Source: Streptomyces sp. Tue 6430 | Lineage (GTDB): Bacteria; Actinomycetota; Actinomycetes; Streptomycetales; Streptomycetaceae | Assembly: GCA_021568835.1 (NCBI GenBank) | Contig: JAKGSH010000010.1 | Location: forward strand, 4,712,001-4,776,000 | Direction: 5' to 3' | DNA: 64,000 bases | Translations under genes and position numbers: made by a program | Notes under the pieces: generated by a model | The model's input: only the letters and a program-made list of their open reading frames with translations | Database searches by the model: none | What the model was told of the DNA's origin: nothing | Shown here: positions 18,217 through 26,023 of the stretch, piece by piece | How positions within the stretch are numbered: position 1 is the stretch's first letter | Layout: each line of letters begins with the position of its first letter

Positions 18217-18289
18217 GCCCCCGTTGTGTAGCGGCCTAGCACGCCGCCCTCTCAAGGCGGTAGCGCCGGTTCGAATCCGGTCGGGGGTA
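18217..18289 (+). tRNA. tRNA-Glu (CTC), third copy
   Basis: A 73-base cloverleaf is identical to the second Glu copy, with anticodon CTC at 18251-18253. It is the last gene of the Gln-Glu-Glu-Gln-Glu cluster and is followed 9 bases later by a terminator, so the cluster is probably one transcript. Confidence 0.95.
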
Positions 18290-18297
18290 CGCATCAG

Positions 18298-18329
18298 CGA
18301 AGGCCCTCCACTTCGGTGGAGGGCCTTCG
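18298..18329 (+). terminator. Terminator of the tRNA cluster
   Basis: CGAAGGCCCTCCAC and GTGGAGGGCCTTCG form a perfect 14-bp stem closed by a TTCG tetraloop. It can also terminate the convergent MerR gene, whose stop is 59 bases away. Confidence 0.85.
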
Positions 18330-18387
18330 CCGTTTCCCGGCACCGCCACCGGCACCGTCATTGGCTCGGGCTCGGGCTCGGTACGGC

Positions 18388-19032
18388 TCACTCGAATCCG
18401 TACCGCCGGGCCGACTCCTCCTCCTGGGCCAGCCGGTGCAGGGACTGGAGCATCGGCTCGACCAGGATCGCGCTCAGCACGGCCGCCTCGACCCGCTCCG
18501 CCTCGGACTCCCGCGTCTCCACGAAATCGAGGTCGAGGACGGCTGCCCGGTGCATCAACCGGGCGTAGGGGACGAGGAGTTCGGCGTCCCAGTCGTAGCC
18601 GAGCCGCCGCATCGCGGCCACCGCCACCACCAGTGAGCGGTAGGCGGGCGAGATGCTGGTGAGCAGTTCGGCGTTCTGCCAGCCCAGGGTCCGCAGGAGT
18701 TCGCCCGCCTCGCGGTGGGCGGCCTGGAGGTGGTCGTCGTCGGCGTCCGGCTCGGGCACCTTGGGGAGCGCCCACAGGGCCGCGCCGAGGCGGATCGTGC
18801 GGCCCAGGGAGTCGTCGTCGACATGTCCGAGGACCTCGCGGACCGTGGCCACCGGCACCCCGCCCACCTGGATCATCGCCCGCACCAGCCGCAGCCGGCG
18901 CAGGTGCTCCTCGTCGTACTCGGCGGTCGTCGCGTTGACCTGACGGCCGGGCCGCAGCAAGCCCTCGCGCAGGTAGTACTTGATCGTCGCGGTGGACACC
19001 CCGCTGCGTTCGCTCAGCTCGGCCAGTCGCAT
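18388..19032 (-). CDS. MerR family transcriptional regulator
   Basis: This 214-residue protein has an N-terminal winged helix-turn-helix of MerR type (MRLAELSERSGVSTATIKYY, then LREGLLRPGRQVNATTAEYDEEHLRRL) and a helical C-terminal domain without the metal-binding cysteines of MerR itself. Such proteins twist the promoter DNA to activate an adjacent gene. The ATG at 19030-19032 follows GGAGGG. It is divergent from the DUF4188 gene, with an 80-base shared promoter region, so that gene is its likely target. The inducer is unknown. Confidence 0.88.
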   Translation of the reverse strand: MRLAELSERSGVSTATIKYYLREGLLRPGRQVNATTAEYDEEHLRRLRLVRAMIQVGGVPVATVREVLGHVDDDSLGRTIRLGAALWALPKVPEPDADDDHLQAAHREAGELLRTLGWQNAELLTSISPAYRSLVVAVAAMRRLGYDWDAELLVPYARLMHRAAVLDLDFVETRESEAERVEAAVLSAILVEPMLQSLHRLAQEEESARRYGFE

Positions 19033-19064
19033 CTCTTGCGGCCCTCCTTGGTCAGCGGCACTAT

Positions 19065-19082
19065 CCAAGCAGGGCAACTTGG
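19065..19082. promoter_or_regulatory. Candidate MerR operator
   Basis: CCAAG (19065-19069) and CTTGG (19078-19082) form a dyad around 8 bases, midway between the divergent MerR and DUF4188 starts. MerR regulators bind dyads in the promoter spacer. Assignment to this regulator rests on position only. Confidence 0.4.
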
Positions 19083-19112
19083 AGAGCACCGCTAGCCAAC
19101 GAGGGGGAGTAC

Positions 19113-19634
19113 ATGTCCGCGAAGCCCGCTGCCGACCGCACCGCAGCCGCCGGTCGCACCACCGCCGACGCCCACGGTGACGTCGTCGTCCTGCTCATCG
19201 GGATGCGCGTCAACCGCTTCTGGGCCGTGCACCAGTGGATCCCGGTCATGCTGGCGATGTTCCGCATGCTGGCCGAACTGAAGAAGGACCCGGGCCGCGG
19301 GCTGCTCTCCCGCGTGCTGCTGACGGCCTCGCCGCGGACGTACTACGTCGTCCAGTACTGGGAGTCGGCGGAGAAGCTGTACGCCTACGCGAGCGCGCCC
19401 GACGCCTTCCACCACGAGGTGTGGGCCCGGATCAACCGCATGGAGCGGGGCGGGAAGGTGCGCGGACACGTGGGGATCTGGCACGAGGCGTACGTCGTGC
19501 CGGAGGGGCGGTACGAGGCGATCTACGGCGACATGCCGGCGTTCGGGCTCGCGGCGGCGCACGGCCAGGTGCCGCTGGCGGAGCGGGGGCGGACCGGGAA
19601 GGACCGGCTCGCCTGGCGCGCCCCGGCGTCGTAG
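19113..19634 (+). CDS. DUF4188 domain protein
   Basis: This 173-residue protein matches the DUF4188 pattern: VVLLIGMRVNRFWAVHQWIP, then SRVLLTASPRTYYVVQYWES, then WEEAYVVP-like WHEAYVVPEGRYEAIYGDMP. The fold is expected to be a ferredoxin-like alpha/beta barrel related to small monooxygenases, but no reaction is known. The ATG at 19113 is the start of the divergent transcript opposite the MerR regulator; GAGGGGG lies before it. It ends beside a heptamer minisatellite. Confidence 0.85.
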   Translation: MSAKPAADRTAAAGRTTADAHGDVVVLLIGMRVNRFWAVHQWIPVMLAMFRMLAELKKDPGRGLLSRVLLTASPRTYYVVQYWESAEKLYAYASAPDAFHHEVWARINRMERGGKVRGHVGIWHEAYVVPEGRYEAIYGDMPAFGLAAAHGQVPLAERGRTGKDRLAWRAPAS

Positions 19635-19706
19635 GGGTTCCGGGAGCCGAGCGTGCCGCGGCGTTGAGGCCCGCTCGGTTCCCTGTCTTCCTGTTTCCCT
19701 GTCCTG

Positions 19707-19800
19707 CGGCTCCCGGCTCCCGGCTTCCGGTTCCCGGCTCTCGGCTTCCGGTTCTCGGTTCCCGGCTTCCGGCTTCCGGCTTCCGGCTTCCGGTTCCCGG
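19707..19800. repeat. Heptamer minisatellite CGGYTYC, 13.4 copies
   Basis: Thirteen contiguous 7-base units plus CGG fill the gap between the convergent DUF4188 and ndgR genes. Variants are CGGCTTC (6), CGGTTCC (3), CGGCTCC (2), CGGCTCT and CGGTTCT. The array ends two bases before the ndgR stop codon. Units vary only at pyrimidine positions. Confidence 0.9.
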
Positions 19801-19801
19801 G

Positions 19802-20518
19802 TCAGCCGGTGCGGCGCAGCGCCTCCGACAGGCGGCCCGCCGCGTCGATGACCGCCTGGGCGTGCATCCGGCCCGGGTGGCGGGTCAGGCGCTCGATGGG
19901 GCCGGACACCGAGACGGCGGCCACCACCCGGTTGGACGGCCCGCGCACCGGCGCGGAGACGGACGCGACGCCCGGCTCCCGCTCGCCGATCGACTGGGCC
20001 CAGCCCCGGCGCCGCACACCCGACAGGGCCGTCGCCGTGAAGCGGGCGCCCTGGAGGCCGCGGTGGAGGCGCTCGGGCTCCTCCCAGGCCATCAGGATCT
20101 GCGCCGAGGACCCGGCCTTCATCGTGAGCGTCGAGCCGACCGGGACCGTGTCCCGAAGGCCGGACAGGCGCTCCGCCGCGGCGACGCAGATGCGCGTGTC
20201 GCCCTGGCGGCGGTAGAGCTGGGCGCTCTCGCCCGTGATGTCACGCAGGTGGGTGAGCACCGGGCCGGCGGTCGCGAGCAGGCGGTCCTCGCCCGCGGCC
20301 GCGGCCAGTTCGGCCAGGCGCGGACCGAGGATGAAACGGCCCTGCATGTCCCGCGCCACCATACGGTGGTGCTCCAGAGCCACGGCCAGACGGTGGGCCG
20401 TGGGTCGTGCGAGTCCGGTGGCAGCGACCAAGCCTGCGAGGGTGGCCGGACCGGACTCCAGGGCGCTCAGGACAAGGGCTGCCTTGTCCAGAACGCCGAC
20501 GCCGCTACTGTTGTCCAT
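19802..20518 (-). CDS. ndgR: IclR family regulator NdgR
   Basis: This 238-residue protein matches Streptomyces NdgR in length and sequence (MDNSSGVGVLDKAALVLSAL). An N-terminal winged helix-turn-helix (LAGLVAATGLARPTAHRLAVA, residues about 27-47) precedes the IclR effector domain. NdgR is known to control leucine and other amino-acid pathways, quorum-like responses and antibiotic production, and to bind upstream of leuC. It is divergent from leuC with a 207-base shared region containing an inverted repeat. The ATG at 20516-20518 is the conserved start. Confidence 0.95.
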   Translation of the reverse strand: MDNSSGVGVLDKAALVLSALESGPATLAGLVAATGLARPTAHRLAVALEHHRMVARDMQGRFILGPRLAELAAAAGEDRLLATAGPVLTHLRDITGESAQLYRRQGDTRICVAAAERLSGLRDTVPVGSTLTMKAGSSAQILMAWEEPERLHRGLQGARFTATALSGVRRRGWAQSIGEREPGVASVSAPVRGPSNRVVAAVSVSGPIERLTRHPGRMHAQAVIDAAGRLSEALRRTG

Positions 20519-20531
20519 GAAACGATATTCC

Positions 20532-20573
20532 CGTCTCACTCTGTGAAACGCAAGTTCAATTTTCCGTGAGACG
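20532..20573. promoter_or_regulatory. Inverted-repeat control region between ndgR and leuC
   Basis: CGTCTCAC (20532-20539) and GTGAGACG (20566-20573) are perfect 8-base arms 26 bases apart. Between them lies TGAA-N7-TTCA (within 20543-20558), resembling IclR-type TGRAA/TTTCA sites. The region starts 14 bases upstream of the ndgR ATG, so occupancy would repress ndgR and could affect leuC. NdgR binding here is inferred. Confidence 0.55.
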
Positions 20574-20725
20574 CGCAACCCTTGGACACACAGCGGCCCG
20601 AGGACCGACGGGCCAGGCGGCGGGCGTCCGGGAAGCAGGGGCGGCCGGTGAGCCGGAGGGGCGCTTCGTCGCCTCCACAAGATCTCTAGTTGGGCCGGCG
20701 CGGCTTGCCGGTCGGAGGGAAAGCG

Positions 20726-22156
20726 ATGGGTAGGACACTCGCGGAGAAGGTCTGGGACGACCACGTCGTCCGGCGCGCCGAGGGCGAGCCCGACCTCCTC
20801 TTCATCGATCTGCACCTGCTGCACGAGGTGACCAGCCCGCAGGCCTTCGACGGCCTCCGCAAGAGCGGACGGCAGGTGCGCCGCCTCGACCTCACCATCG
20901 CCACCGAGGACCACAACACCCCGACCCTCGACATCGACAAGCCGATCGCGGACCCGGTCTCGCGCGTCCAGCTCGAGACGCTGCGCAAGAACTGCGCCGA
21001 GTTCGGCGTGCGGCTGCACCCGCTCGGCGACGTCGAGCAGGGCGTCGTGCACGTCGTCGGCCCGCAGCTCGGACTGACCCAGCCCGGCATGACCGTCGTC
21101 TGCGGCGACTCGCACACCTCCACCCACGGCGCCTTCGGCGGCCTGGCCTTCGGCATCGGCACCTCGCAGGTCGAGCACGTGCTGGCCACCCAGACGCTGC
21201 CGATGGCCCGCCCGAAGACCATGGCGATCACCGTCGACGGCGAACTGCCCGACGGCGTCACCGCCAAGGACCTGATCCTGGCGATCATCGCGAGGATCGG
21301 CACCGGCGGCGGCCAGGGCTACGTCCTGGAGTACCGCGGCTCCGCCATCGAGAAGCTCTCGATGGAGGCCCGGATGACCATCTGCAACATGTCGATCGAG
21401 GCCGGCGCCCGCGCGGGCATGATCGCCCCCGACGAGACCACCTTCGCGTACCTCAAGGGCCGCCCGCACGCCCCCGAGGGCGAGGACTGGGACGCCGCCG
21501 TCGCGTACTGGAAGACGCTGAGGACGGACGAGGACGCCGCATTCGACGCCGAGGTCGTCATCAGGGCCGACGAGCTGTCGCCGTTCGTCACCTGGGGCAC
21601 CAACCCCGGCCAGGGCGCGCCGCTTTCGGCCGCCGTCCCCGACCCGGCCTCGTACGAAGACGCTTCGGAGCGCTTCGCTGCCGAGAAGGCTCTGGAGTAC
21701 ATGGGGTTGGAGGCCGGGCAGCCGCTGCGCTCCATCAAGGTGGACACCGTCTTCGTGGGTTCCTGCACCAACGGCCGGATCGAGGACCTGCGCGCCGCCG
21801 CCGAGATCGTCCGGAGCCGCAAAGTCGCCGAGGGCGTACGGATGCTGGTCGTCCCCGGCTCCGCGCGGGTCGGTCTCCAGGCCGTCTCCGAGGGCCTGGA
21901 CGTCGTCTTCAAGGAGGCCGGCGCCGAATGGCGGCACGCGGGCTGCTCGATGTGCCTGGGCATGAACCCCGACCAGCTGGCCCCGGGCGAGCGCTCCGCG
22001 TCCACCTCCAACCGCAACTTCGAGGGCAGGCAGGGCAAGGGCGGACGCACGCACCTGGTGTCGCCCCAGGTCGCGGCCGCCACGGCCGTCCTGGGCCACC
22101 TGGCCTCCCCGGCCGACCTGTCCGACGCCGAGACCCGTACGCCCGCTGGAGTCTGA
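20726..22156 (+). CDS. leuC: 3-isopropylmalate dehydratase large subunit
   Basis: This 476-residue aconitase-family subunit isomerises 2-isopropylmalate to 3-isopropylmalate in leucine synthesis together with LeuD. The three [4Fe-4S] cysteines are C347 (GSCTNGRI), C407 and C410 (CSMCLGMN). The signatures GDSHTSTHGAFGGLAFGIGT and VLATQTL are intact. GGAGG lies 7 bases before the ATG at 20726. leuD follows after 6 bases. I looked for a leucine-rich leader peptide and found none, so control by NdgR rather than attenuation is likely. Confidence 0.96.
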   Translation: MGRTLAEKVWDDHVVRRAEGEPDLLFIDLHLLHEVTSPQAFDGLRKSGRQVRRLDLTIATEDHNTPTLDIDKPIADPVSRVQLETLRKNCAEFGVRLHPLGDVEQGVVHVVGPQLGLTQPGMTVVCGDSHTSTHGAFGGLAFGIGTSQVEHVLATQTLPMARPKTMAITVDGELPDGVTAKDLILAIIARIGTGGGQGYVLEYRGSAIEKLSMEARMTICNMSIEAGARAGMIAPDETTFAYLKGRPHAPEGEDWDAAVAYWKTLRTDEDAAFDAEVVIRADELSPFVTWGTNPGQGAPLSAAVPDPASYEDASERFAAEKALEYMGLEAGQPLRSIKVDTVFVGSCTNGRIEDLRAAAEIVRSRKVAEGVRMLVVPGSARVGLQAVSEGLDVVFKEAGAEWRHAGCSMCLGMNPDQLAPGERSASTSNRNFEGRQGKGGRTHLVSPQVAAATAVLGHLASPADLSDAETRTPAGV

Positions 22157-22162
22157 TCAGTC

Positions 22163-22755
22163 ATGGAAGCATTCACCACGCACACCGGCCGGGCCGTCCC
22201 GCTGCGCCGCTCCAACGTCGACACCGACCAGATCATCCCTGCTCACTGGCTCAAGAAGGTCACGCGGGACGGATTCGAGGACGGGCTGTTCGAGGCCTGG
22301 CGCAAGGACGGGTCCTTCATCCTCAACCAGCCCGAGCGCAAGGGTGCGACCGTCCTGGTCGCCGGCCCCGACTTCGGCACCGGTTCCTCCCGCGAGCACG
22401 CCGTCTGGGCGCTCCAGAACTACGGCTTCAAGGCCGTGATCTCCTCCCGCTTCGCCGACATCTTCCGCGGCAACTCGCTGAAGAACGGCCTGCTCACGGT
22501 CCTCCTGGAGCAGAAGACCGTGGACGCGCTGTGGGAGCTGACCGAGCAGGACCCCACGGTCGAGATCACGGTCGACCTCGAGCGGCGCGAGGTGCGGGCC
22601 GAAGGCATCACCGCCCCTTCGAACTCGACGAGAACGCCCGCTGGCGGCTGCTCAACGGGCTGGACGACATCTCGATCACGCTCCAGAACGAGGCCGACAT
22701 CGCCGCCTACGAGGCCAAGCGGCCGTCGTACAAGCCGAGGACACTCCAGGTCTGA
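22163..22755 (+). CDS. leuD: 3-isopropylmalate dehydratase small subunit; frame broken by one missing base
   Basis: The 197-residue swivelling-domain partner of LeuC starts MEAFTTHTGRAVPLRRSNVD and has the substrate-binding loop FGTGSSREHAVWAL. The frame is lost at 22614-22617, where CCCC must be CCCCC to give ITAPFELDENARWRLLNGLD. With that base the protein ends RPSYKPRTLQV at TGA 22753-22755, the length usual for the family. It forms one operon with leuC. Confidence 0.94.
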
Positions 22756-22808
22756 CCGCCGGCCGGGACGCCCGGCCCTGGTCGAATTCCGGCCATCTCG
22801 AACCCCCT

Positions 22809-22841
22809 CCGTACCCCCGATCGGCCCGATCGGGGGTACGG
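22809..22841 (+). terminator. Terminator of leuCD
   Basis: CCGTACCCCCGATCG (22809-22823) and CGATCGGGGGTACGG (22827-22841) form a perfect 15-bp stem around a 3-base loop, 54 bases after the restored leuD stop. Confidence 0.85.
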
Positions 22842-23026
22842 CCGTGTCTGCGTCCGTCCGCGCCCGCAGATCCGCGCCCCCGCCGACAACTTCCCACGTT
22901 AGAGGGGTGGTTGCCGGGGTAGGTGATCACCGAGGGCGTGACCTGCCGAGGTGCCGGGCGCGCCGCGCCGGGCGCCAGTTGCCCCCTGCGCGGGCGACAA
23001 CTCGCCCCAGATGGCACAATCTGTGC

Positions 23027-23257
23027 ATGGGACACGACGGCCAACTCGAGCTCTATACGGCGGTCGCGAACCAGCTCAAAGAAGCGCACGCAAGAGTGCG
23101 CGCACTGCAAGTCCCGGAGGGCGTACGGATGGCGCTGGCCCGGAAGCTGCTGGTCATTACGGCCGCGGCCAAGCACGATCTCGCCGACGCGACAAGGCGG
23201 CTGGAGCGGTTCATGGCGGACCTCGACGCGGGACGCGTCCCGGAAGAGGAGCGTTGA
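23027..23257 (+). CDS. Small conserved helical protein, unknown function
   Basis: This 76-residue protein (MGHDGQLELYTAVANQLKEA...) is almost entirely helical and amphipathic, with basic heptads (ARVRALQVPEGVRMALARKL, HDLADATRRLERFMADLDAG). It has no membrane segment or cysteine. A homologue sits at the same place before hupS in other Streptomyces as I recall, so it is conserved rather than spurious. CACAAT lies six bases before the ATG and no ribosome site is seen, so translation may be leaderless. Confidence 0.8.
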   Translation: MGHDGQLELYTAVANQLKEAHARVRALQVPEGVRMALARKLLVITAAAKHDLADATRRLERFMADLDAGRVPEEER

Positions 23258-23314
23258 TCGTCTCCGGAGCAACCGAGTTCGTTGCGGCACAAGGGTGATT
23301 AGCCCGTTTCGTGT

Positions 23315-23343
23315 TTGATTTGCGGTATATATCTGCCTAACGT
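23315..23343 (+). promoter_or_regulatory. Candidate hupS promoter
   Basis: TTGATT (23315-23320), a 17-base spacer and TAACGT (23338-23343) fit a vegetative (HrdB-type) promoter 50 bases upstream of the hupS GTG. The spacer is notably AT-rich (TATATAT). Confidence 0.55.
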
Positions 23344-23394
23344 GCGAAAACGCTTGAACACTTTCGTTCTGGCAATGTCTCCGAAGGGGAAGAC

Positions 23395-24053
23395 GTGAAC
23401 AAGGCGCAGCTCGTAGAAGCGATTGCCGACAAGCTCGGCGGTCGCCAGCAGGCCGCCGACGCGGTCGACGCGGTCCTGGACGCCATCGTCCGCGCGACCG
23501 TGGCGGGGGACAGGGTCTCGGTCACCGGCTTCGGTTCGTTCGAGAAGGTCGACCGTCCGGCCCGCTACGCCCGCAACCCCAGACGGGCGAGCGGGTTCGG
23601 GTCAAGAAGACGTCCGTGCCGCGCTTCCGCGCAGGCCAGGGCTTCAAGGACCTGGTCAGCGGTTCGAAGAAGCTCCCGCGCGGCGGCGAGGTCGCCGTCA
23701 AGAAGGCCCCCAAGGGCAGCCTGACCGGCGGGGCCACCGCCACGGTCAAGAAGGCCGCCGCGAAGAAGGCCGCCCCGGGGAAGAGGGCGACGGCCGCCGC
23801 GAAGAAGGCCGCGCCGGCGAAGAAGACGACGGCCGCCGCGAAGAAGGCCACGGGCGCCGCGAAGAAGACGACCGCGAAGAAGTCGACCGCCAAGACGACG
23901 ACGGCGGCCGCCAAGAAGACCACCGCGAAGACGGCCACGGCCCAGAAGACCGCCGCCAAGAAGGCTCCGGCGAAGAAGGTGACGGCCAAGAAGGCCCCCG
24001 CCAAGAAGTCGAGCGCCCGCAAGACCGCCGCCAAGAAGACCACCGCTCGCTGA
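23395..24053 (+). CDS. hupS: HU-family nucleoid protein with lysine-rich tail; frame broken by one missing base
   Basis: The joined protein is 219 residues. Residues 1-90 are an HU domain (MNKAQLVEAIADKLGGRQQA, VSVTGFGSFEKV, then RNPQTGERVRVKKTSVPRF). About 115 residues of histone H1-like Ala/Lys/Thr repeats (AAAKKAAPAKKTTAAAKK) follow. This two-part form is the Streptomyces HupS, a spore-associated nucleoid compactor that works with SMC and ParB. The frame is lost at 23577-23580, where CCCC must be CCCCC (NPQTGE). GTG 23395 is preceded by GAAGGGGAAG. Confidence 0.95.
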
Positions 24054-24081
24054 GGCGCACGCGTTCACGGCACTCACGCGC

Positions 24082-24120
24082 CGGGCCGGACTCCCCACGG
24101 AGTCCGGCCCGCGGCGTTTT
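24082..24120 (+). terminator. Terminator of hupS
   Basis: CGGGCCGGACTCC and GGAGTCCGGCCCG form a perfect 13-bp stem with a 4-base loop, followed by CGGCGTTTT. It also separates the convergent 67-residue gene. Confidence 0.85.
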
Positions 24121-24147
24121 CCGCCGGGGTTCCCTGAACCCTGCCGG

Positions 24148-24195
24148 GCCGGAAGATCTGGAGGCCGGAAGGTCTGGAAGGTCAGAAGGTCTGGA
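24148..24195. repeat. Three 16-bp tandem repeats over a gene end
   Basis: The unit GCCGGAAGRTCTGGAR occurs three times (24148, 24164, 24180; the third reads GGTCAGAAGGTCTGGA). The third copy contains the stop and last codons of the minus-strand 67-residue gene, so the repeat has probably expanded outward from its 3' end. Confidence 0.75.
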
Positions 24196-24385
24196 GGGTG
24201 ACCAGGGTGATGCGCCGGGAGTCCCCGTCGCCCTCGGTCTCGATCCGCACCCGCTGCCCGGGGCGCAGCAGCCTCAGCCCGCCCGCGTCGAACGCCGGCG
24301 CGTCGAAGGGCACCGGGGTGCCGTCGTCCAACAGCACCTGTCCGCTGTGGGTGCCGGGGTCGTAGGTGTATGCGGTGGCCTGCAT
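24182..24385 (-). CDS. Small beta-rich protein, unknown function
   Basis: This 67-residue protein (MQATAYTYDPGTHSGQVLLD...) has alternating hydrophobic residues (SGQVLLDDGTPVPF, QRVRIETEGDGDSRRITLVT) that suggest a small beta-barrel such as an OB or cold-shock-like fold. No RNP motif of true cold-shock proteins is present. It lies 10 bases downstream of cofC on the same strand, so it is probably co-transcribed. I do not recognise a defined family. Confidence 0.75.
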   Translation of the reverse strand: MQATAYTYDPGTHSGQVLLDDGTPVPFDAPAFDAGGLRLLRPGQRVRIETEGDGDSRRITLVTLQTF

Positions 24386-24395
24386 GACCGGCAGC

Positions 24396-25034
24396 CTACT
24401 GCCCCGGAATCAGCAGGCGCGCGGCCGCGGCGGCCGTTCGGGGACCCACCCCCAGCGCCAGCGCCGCCCGCAGGTCCTCGCCGGTGTCCACGTCCTGGCG
24501 TACGGAATCCACCGCCGTCGGCCGGAGTTCCACGGCGCCCGACGCGCGGTGACGGGCGCGGGAATCGGCGCCGAAAGCGGGGAGCAATTCACGGCCGGCG
24601 GCCACCGCGAGAAGAGTGGTGCCGATTGCGGCCGCATCGGGGAGAAAAGCGCGGGGGAATTCCGCGGCGGCGTCCAGGACGCGGGTCAATTCCGCCGGAC
24701 GCAGTGCCGGAAGATCGGCGTTGAGAGCGGCCACCGAGCCGTCGGGCCGCCTCGCGCGCACGTCGGCCGCCCCGTGCGCCAGCGCGGCGTTCAGACCCGT
24801 GCGGGGCTCGTCGGCGACGACGCGCGCGCCGAGCGCCGCGAGTTCGCGTCCGGCCAGTACGTCGTCCGTGACCACTGCCACATCGCGCACCGCGGCACAG
24901 GCCAGCGCGGCCGTCACGGTGTCCACGGCGAAGGCCAGGGCCAGGCCCGGACGCAGGGCGTCGCCGGCGGTGTCCGCGAGCCTGCTCTTGGCCAGCGCCA
25001 AGGGCTTCAGGGGGATGACCAAGCTCCACTGCAC
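24396..25034 (-). CDS. cofC: Phosphoenolpyruvate / 2-phospho-L-lactate guanylyltransferase (CofC/FbiD)
   Basis: This 212-residue nucleotidyltransferase makes the guanylylated intermediate used by FbiA/CofD in coenzyme F420 synthesis. It begins at GTG 25032-25034 (VQWSLVIPLKPLALAKSRLA), where the Pro-Leu-Lys-x2-x2-x-Lys-Ser-Arg-Leu nucleotide loop is typical. ALNADLPALRPAEL is the metal-binding Asp segment. GTTLLA and RHRASGAVELR match the family end. In actinobacteria the preferred substrate is phosphoenolpyruvate. The other F420 genes are not in this window. Confidence 0.88.
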   Translation of the reverse strand: MQWSLVIPLKPLALAKSRLADTAGDALRPGLALAFAVDTVTAALACAAVRDVAVVTDDVLAGRELAALGARVVADEPRTGLNAALAHGAADVRARRPDGSVAALNADLPALRPAELTRVLDAAAEFPRAFLPDAAAIGTTLLAVAAGRELLPAFGADSRARHRASGAVELRPTAVDSVRQDVDTGEDLRAALALGVGPRTAAAAARLLIPGQ

Positions 25035-25204
25035 CGGCGTACCGTCCCTCTCTCGTCGCGGACATTGTCCCCCGGCTCTTCCGGCGCCCCTCGGTCGGGG
25101 CGTACGGTGTTCTCGACACACGGGCGGTAGGGGGCGACACTTGTCCGGCCCCCGGCCCGGAAGACGTCAGGGAAGTCAGGGAAGTCCTAGAGGAAGGTGT
25201 CCGT

Positions 25205-26023
25205 GTGCCCCGCCGCAGAATCGGCTTCTGGTACCGCTTCGCAGCGGTGCTCTGCAAACCGCCACTGGTGATTCTGGTCAAGCGGGACTGGCGCGGAATG
25301 GAGCACATGCCGGCCGAGGGCGGCTTCATCACCGCGGTGAACCACAATTCGCACGTCGATCCCTTCGCCTACGCGCACTACCAGTACAACACCGGGCGCG
25401 TGCCGCGATTCCTGGCGAAGAGCGGGCTGTTCGGGAAGGGGTTCGTCGGCGCCGCGATGCGCGGCACCGGACAGATCCCCGTCTACCGCGAGTCCATGGA
25501 CGCGCTCAGCGCCTTCCGGGCCGCGATCGACGCCGTGGAGCGCGGCGAGTGCGTCGCCTTCTACCCCGAGGGCACCCTCACCCGTGACCCCGACGGCTGG
25601 CCGATGACCGCCAAGACCGGGGCCGCGCGCGTCGCCCTGCAGACCCGGTGCCCGGTCATCCCGGTCGCGCAGTGGGGCGTCAACGAACTGCTGCCGCCCT
25701 ACGCCAGGAAGCCCCACCTCCTGCCGCGCAAGACCCACCGCGTCCTGGCGGGCCCGCCCGTGGACCTCAGCCGGTTCTACGGCCGGGAGGTGACTCCCGA
25801 GCTGCTGAAGGAGGCCACGGAGGCCATCATGGCCGACGTCACCCGCCTGCTGGAGGAGATCCGCGGCGAGAAGGCGCCCGACAGGCCCTACGACCCGCGC
25901 CGGGAGCGGATCGAGCAGCGGCTCCGCACCCAGGCGCAGACCAGCCACGGCAGGTCCCAGGCCCATACCAGCCACGGCAGGTCCCAGGCGCGGACCGGTC
26001 ACAAAGGGGAGAACAGCAAGTGA
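25205..26023 (+). CDS. plsC: 1-acyl-sn-glycerol-3-phosphate acyltransferase family protein
   Basis: This 272-residue membrane-associated acyltransferase has the NHNSHVD (HX4D) catalytic motif near residue 46 and FYPEGT near residue 118. It transfers an acyl chain to lysophosphatidate or a related glycerolipid. A single hydrophobic segment (FAAVLCKPPLVILV) near the N-terminus may anchor it. The C-terminus carries a 9-residue tandem repeat (QAQTSHGRS, QAHTSHGRS, QARTGHKGE). Its stop overlaps the gpsA start as GTGA, and the two are a natural glycerolipid operon. The exact acyl acceptor is not certain, since actinobacteria have several paralogues. Confidence 0.88.
   Translation: MPRRRIGFWYRFAAVLCKPPLVILVKRDWRGMEHMPAEGGFITAVNHNSHVDPFAYAHYQYNTGRVPRFLAKSGLFGKGFVGAAMRGTGQIPVYRESMDALSAFRAAIDAVERGECVAFYPEGTLTRDPDGWPMTAKTGAARVALQTRCPVIPVAQWGVNELLPPYARKPHLLPRKTHRVLAGPPVDLSRFYGREVTPELLKEATEAIMADVTRLLEEIRGEKAPDRPYDPRRERIEQRLRTQAQTSHGRSQAHTSHGRSQARTGHKGENSK

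Noticed and set aside
19707..19800. CRISPR array
   Set aside because: Units are contiguous 7-mers without spacers. No cas genes are present, and no other repeat in the window has spacer structure.
20574..20725. Leucine attenuator before leuC
   Set aside because: No short ORF with clustered leucine codons and no terminator-antiterminator pair are visible.
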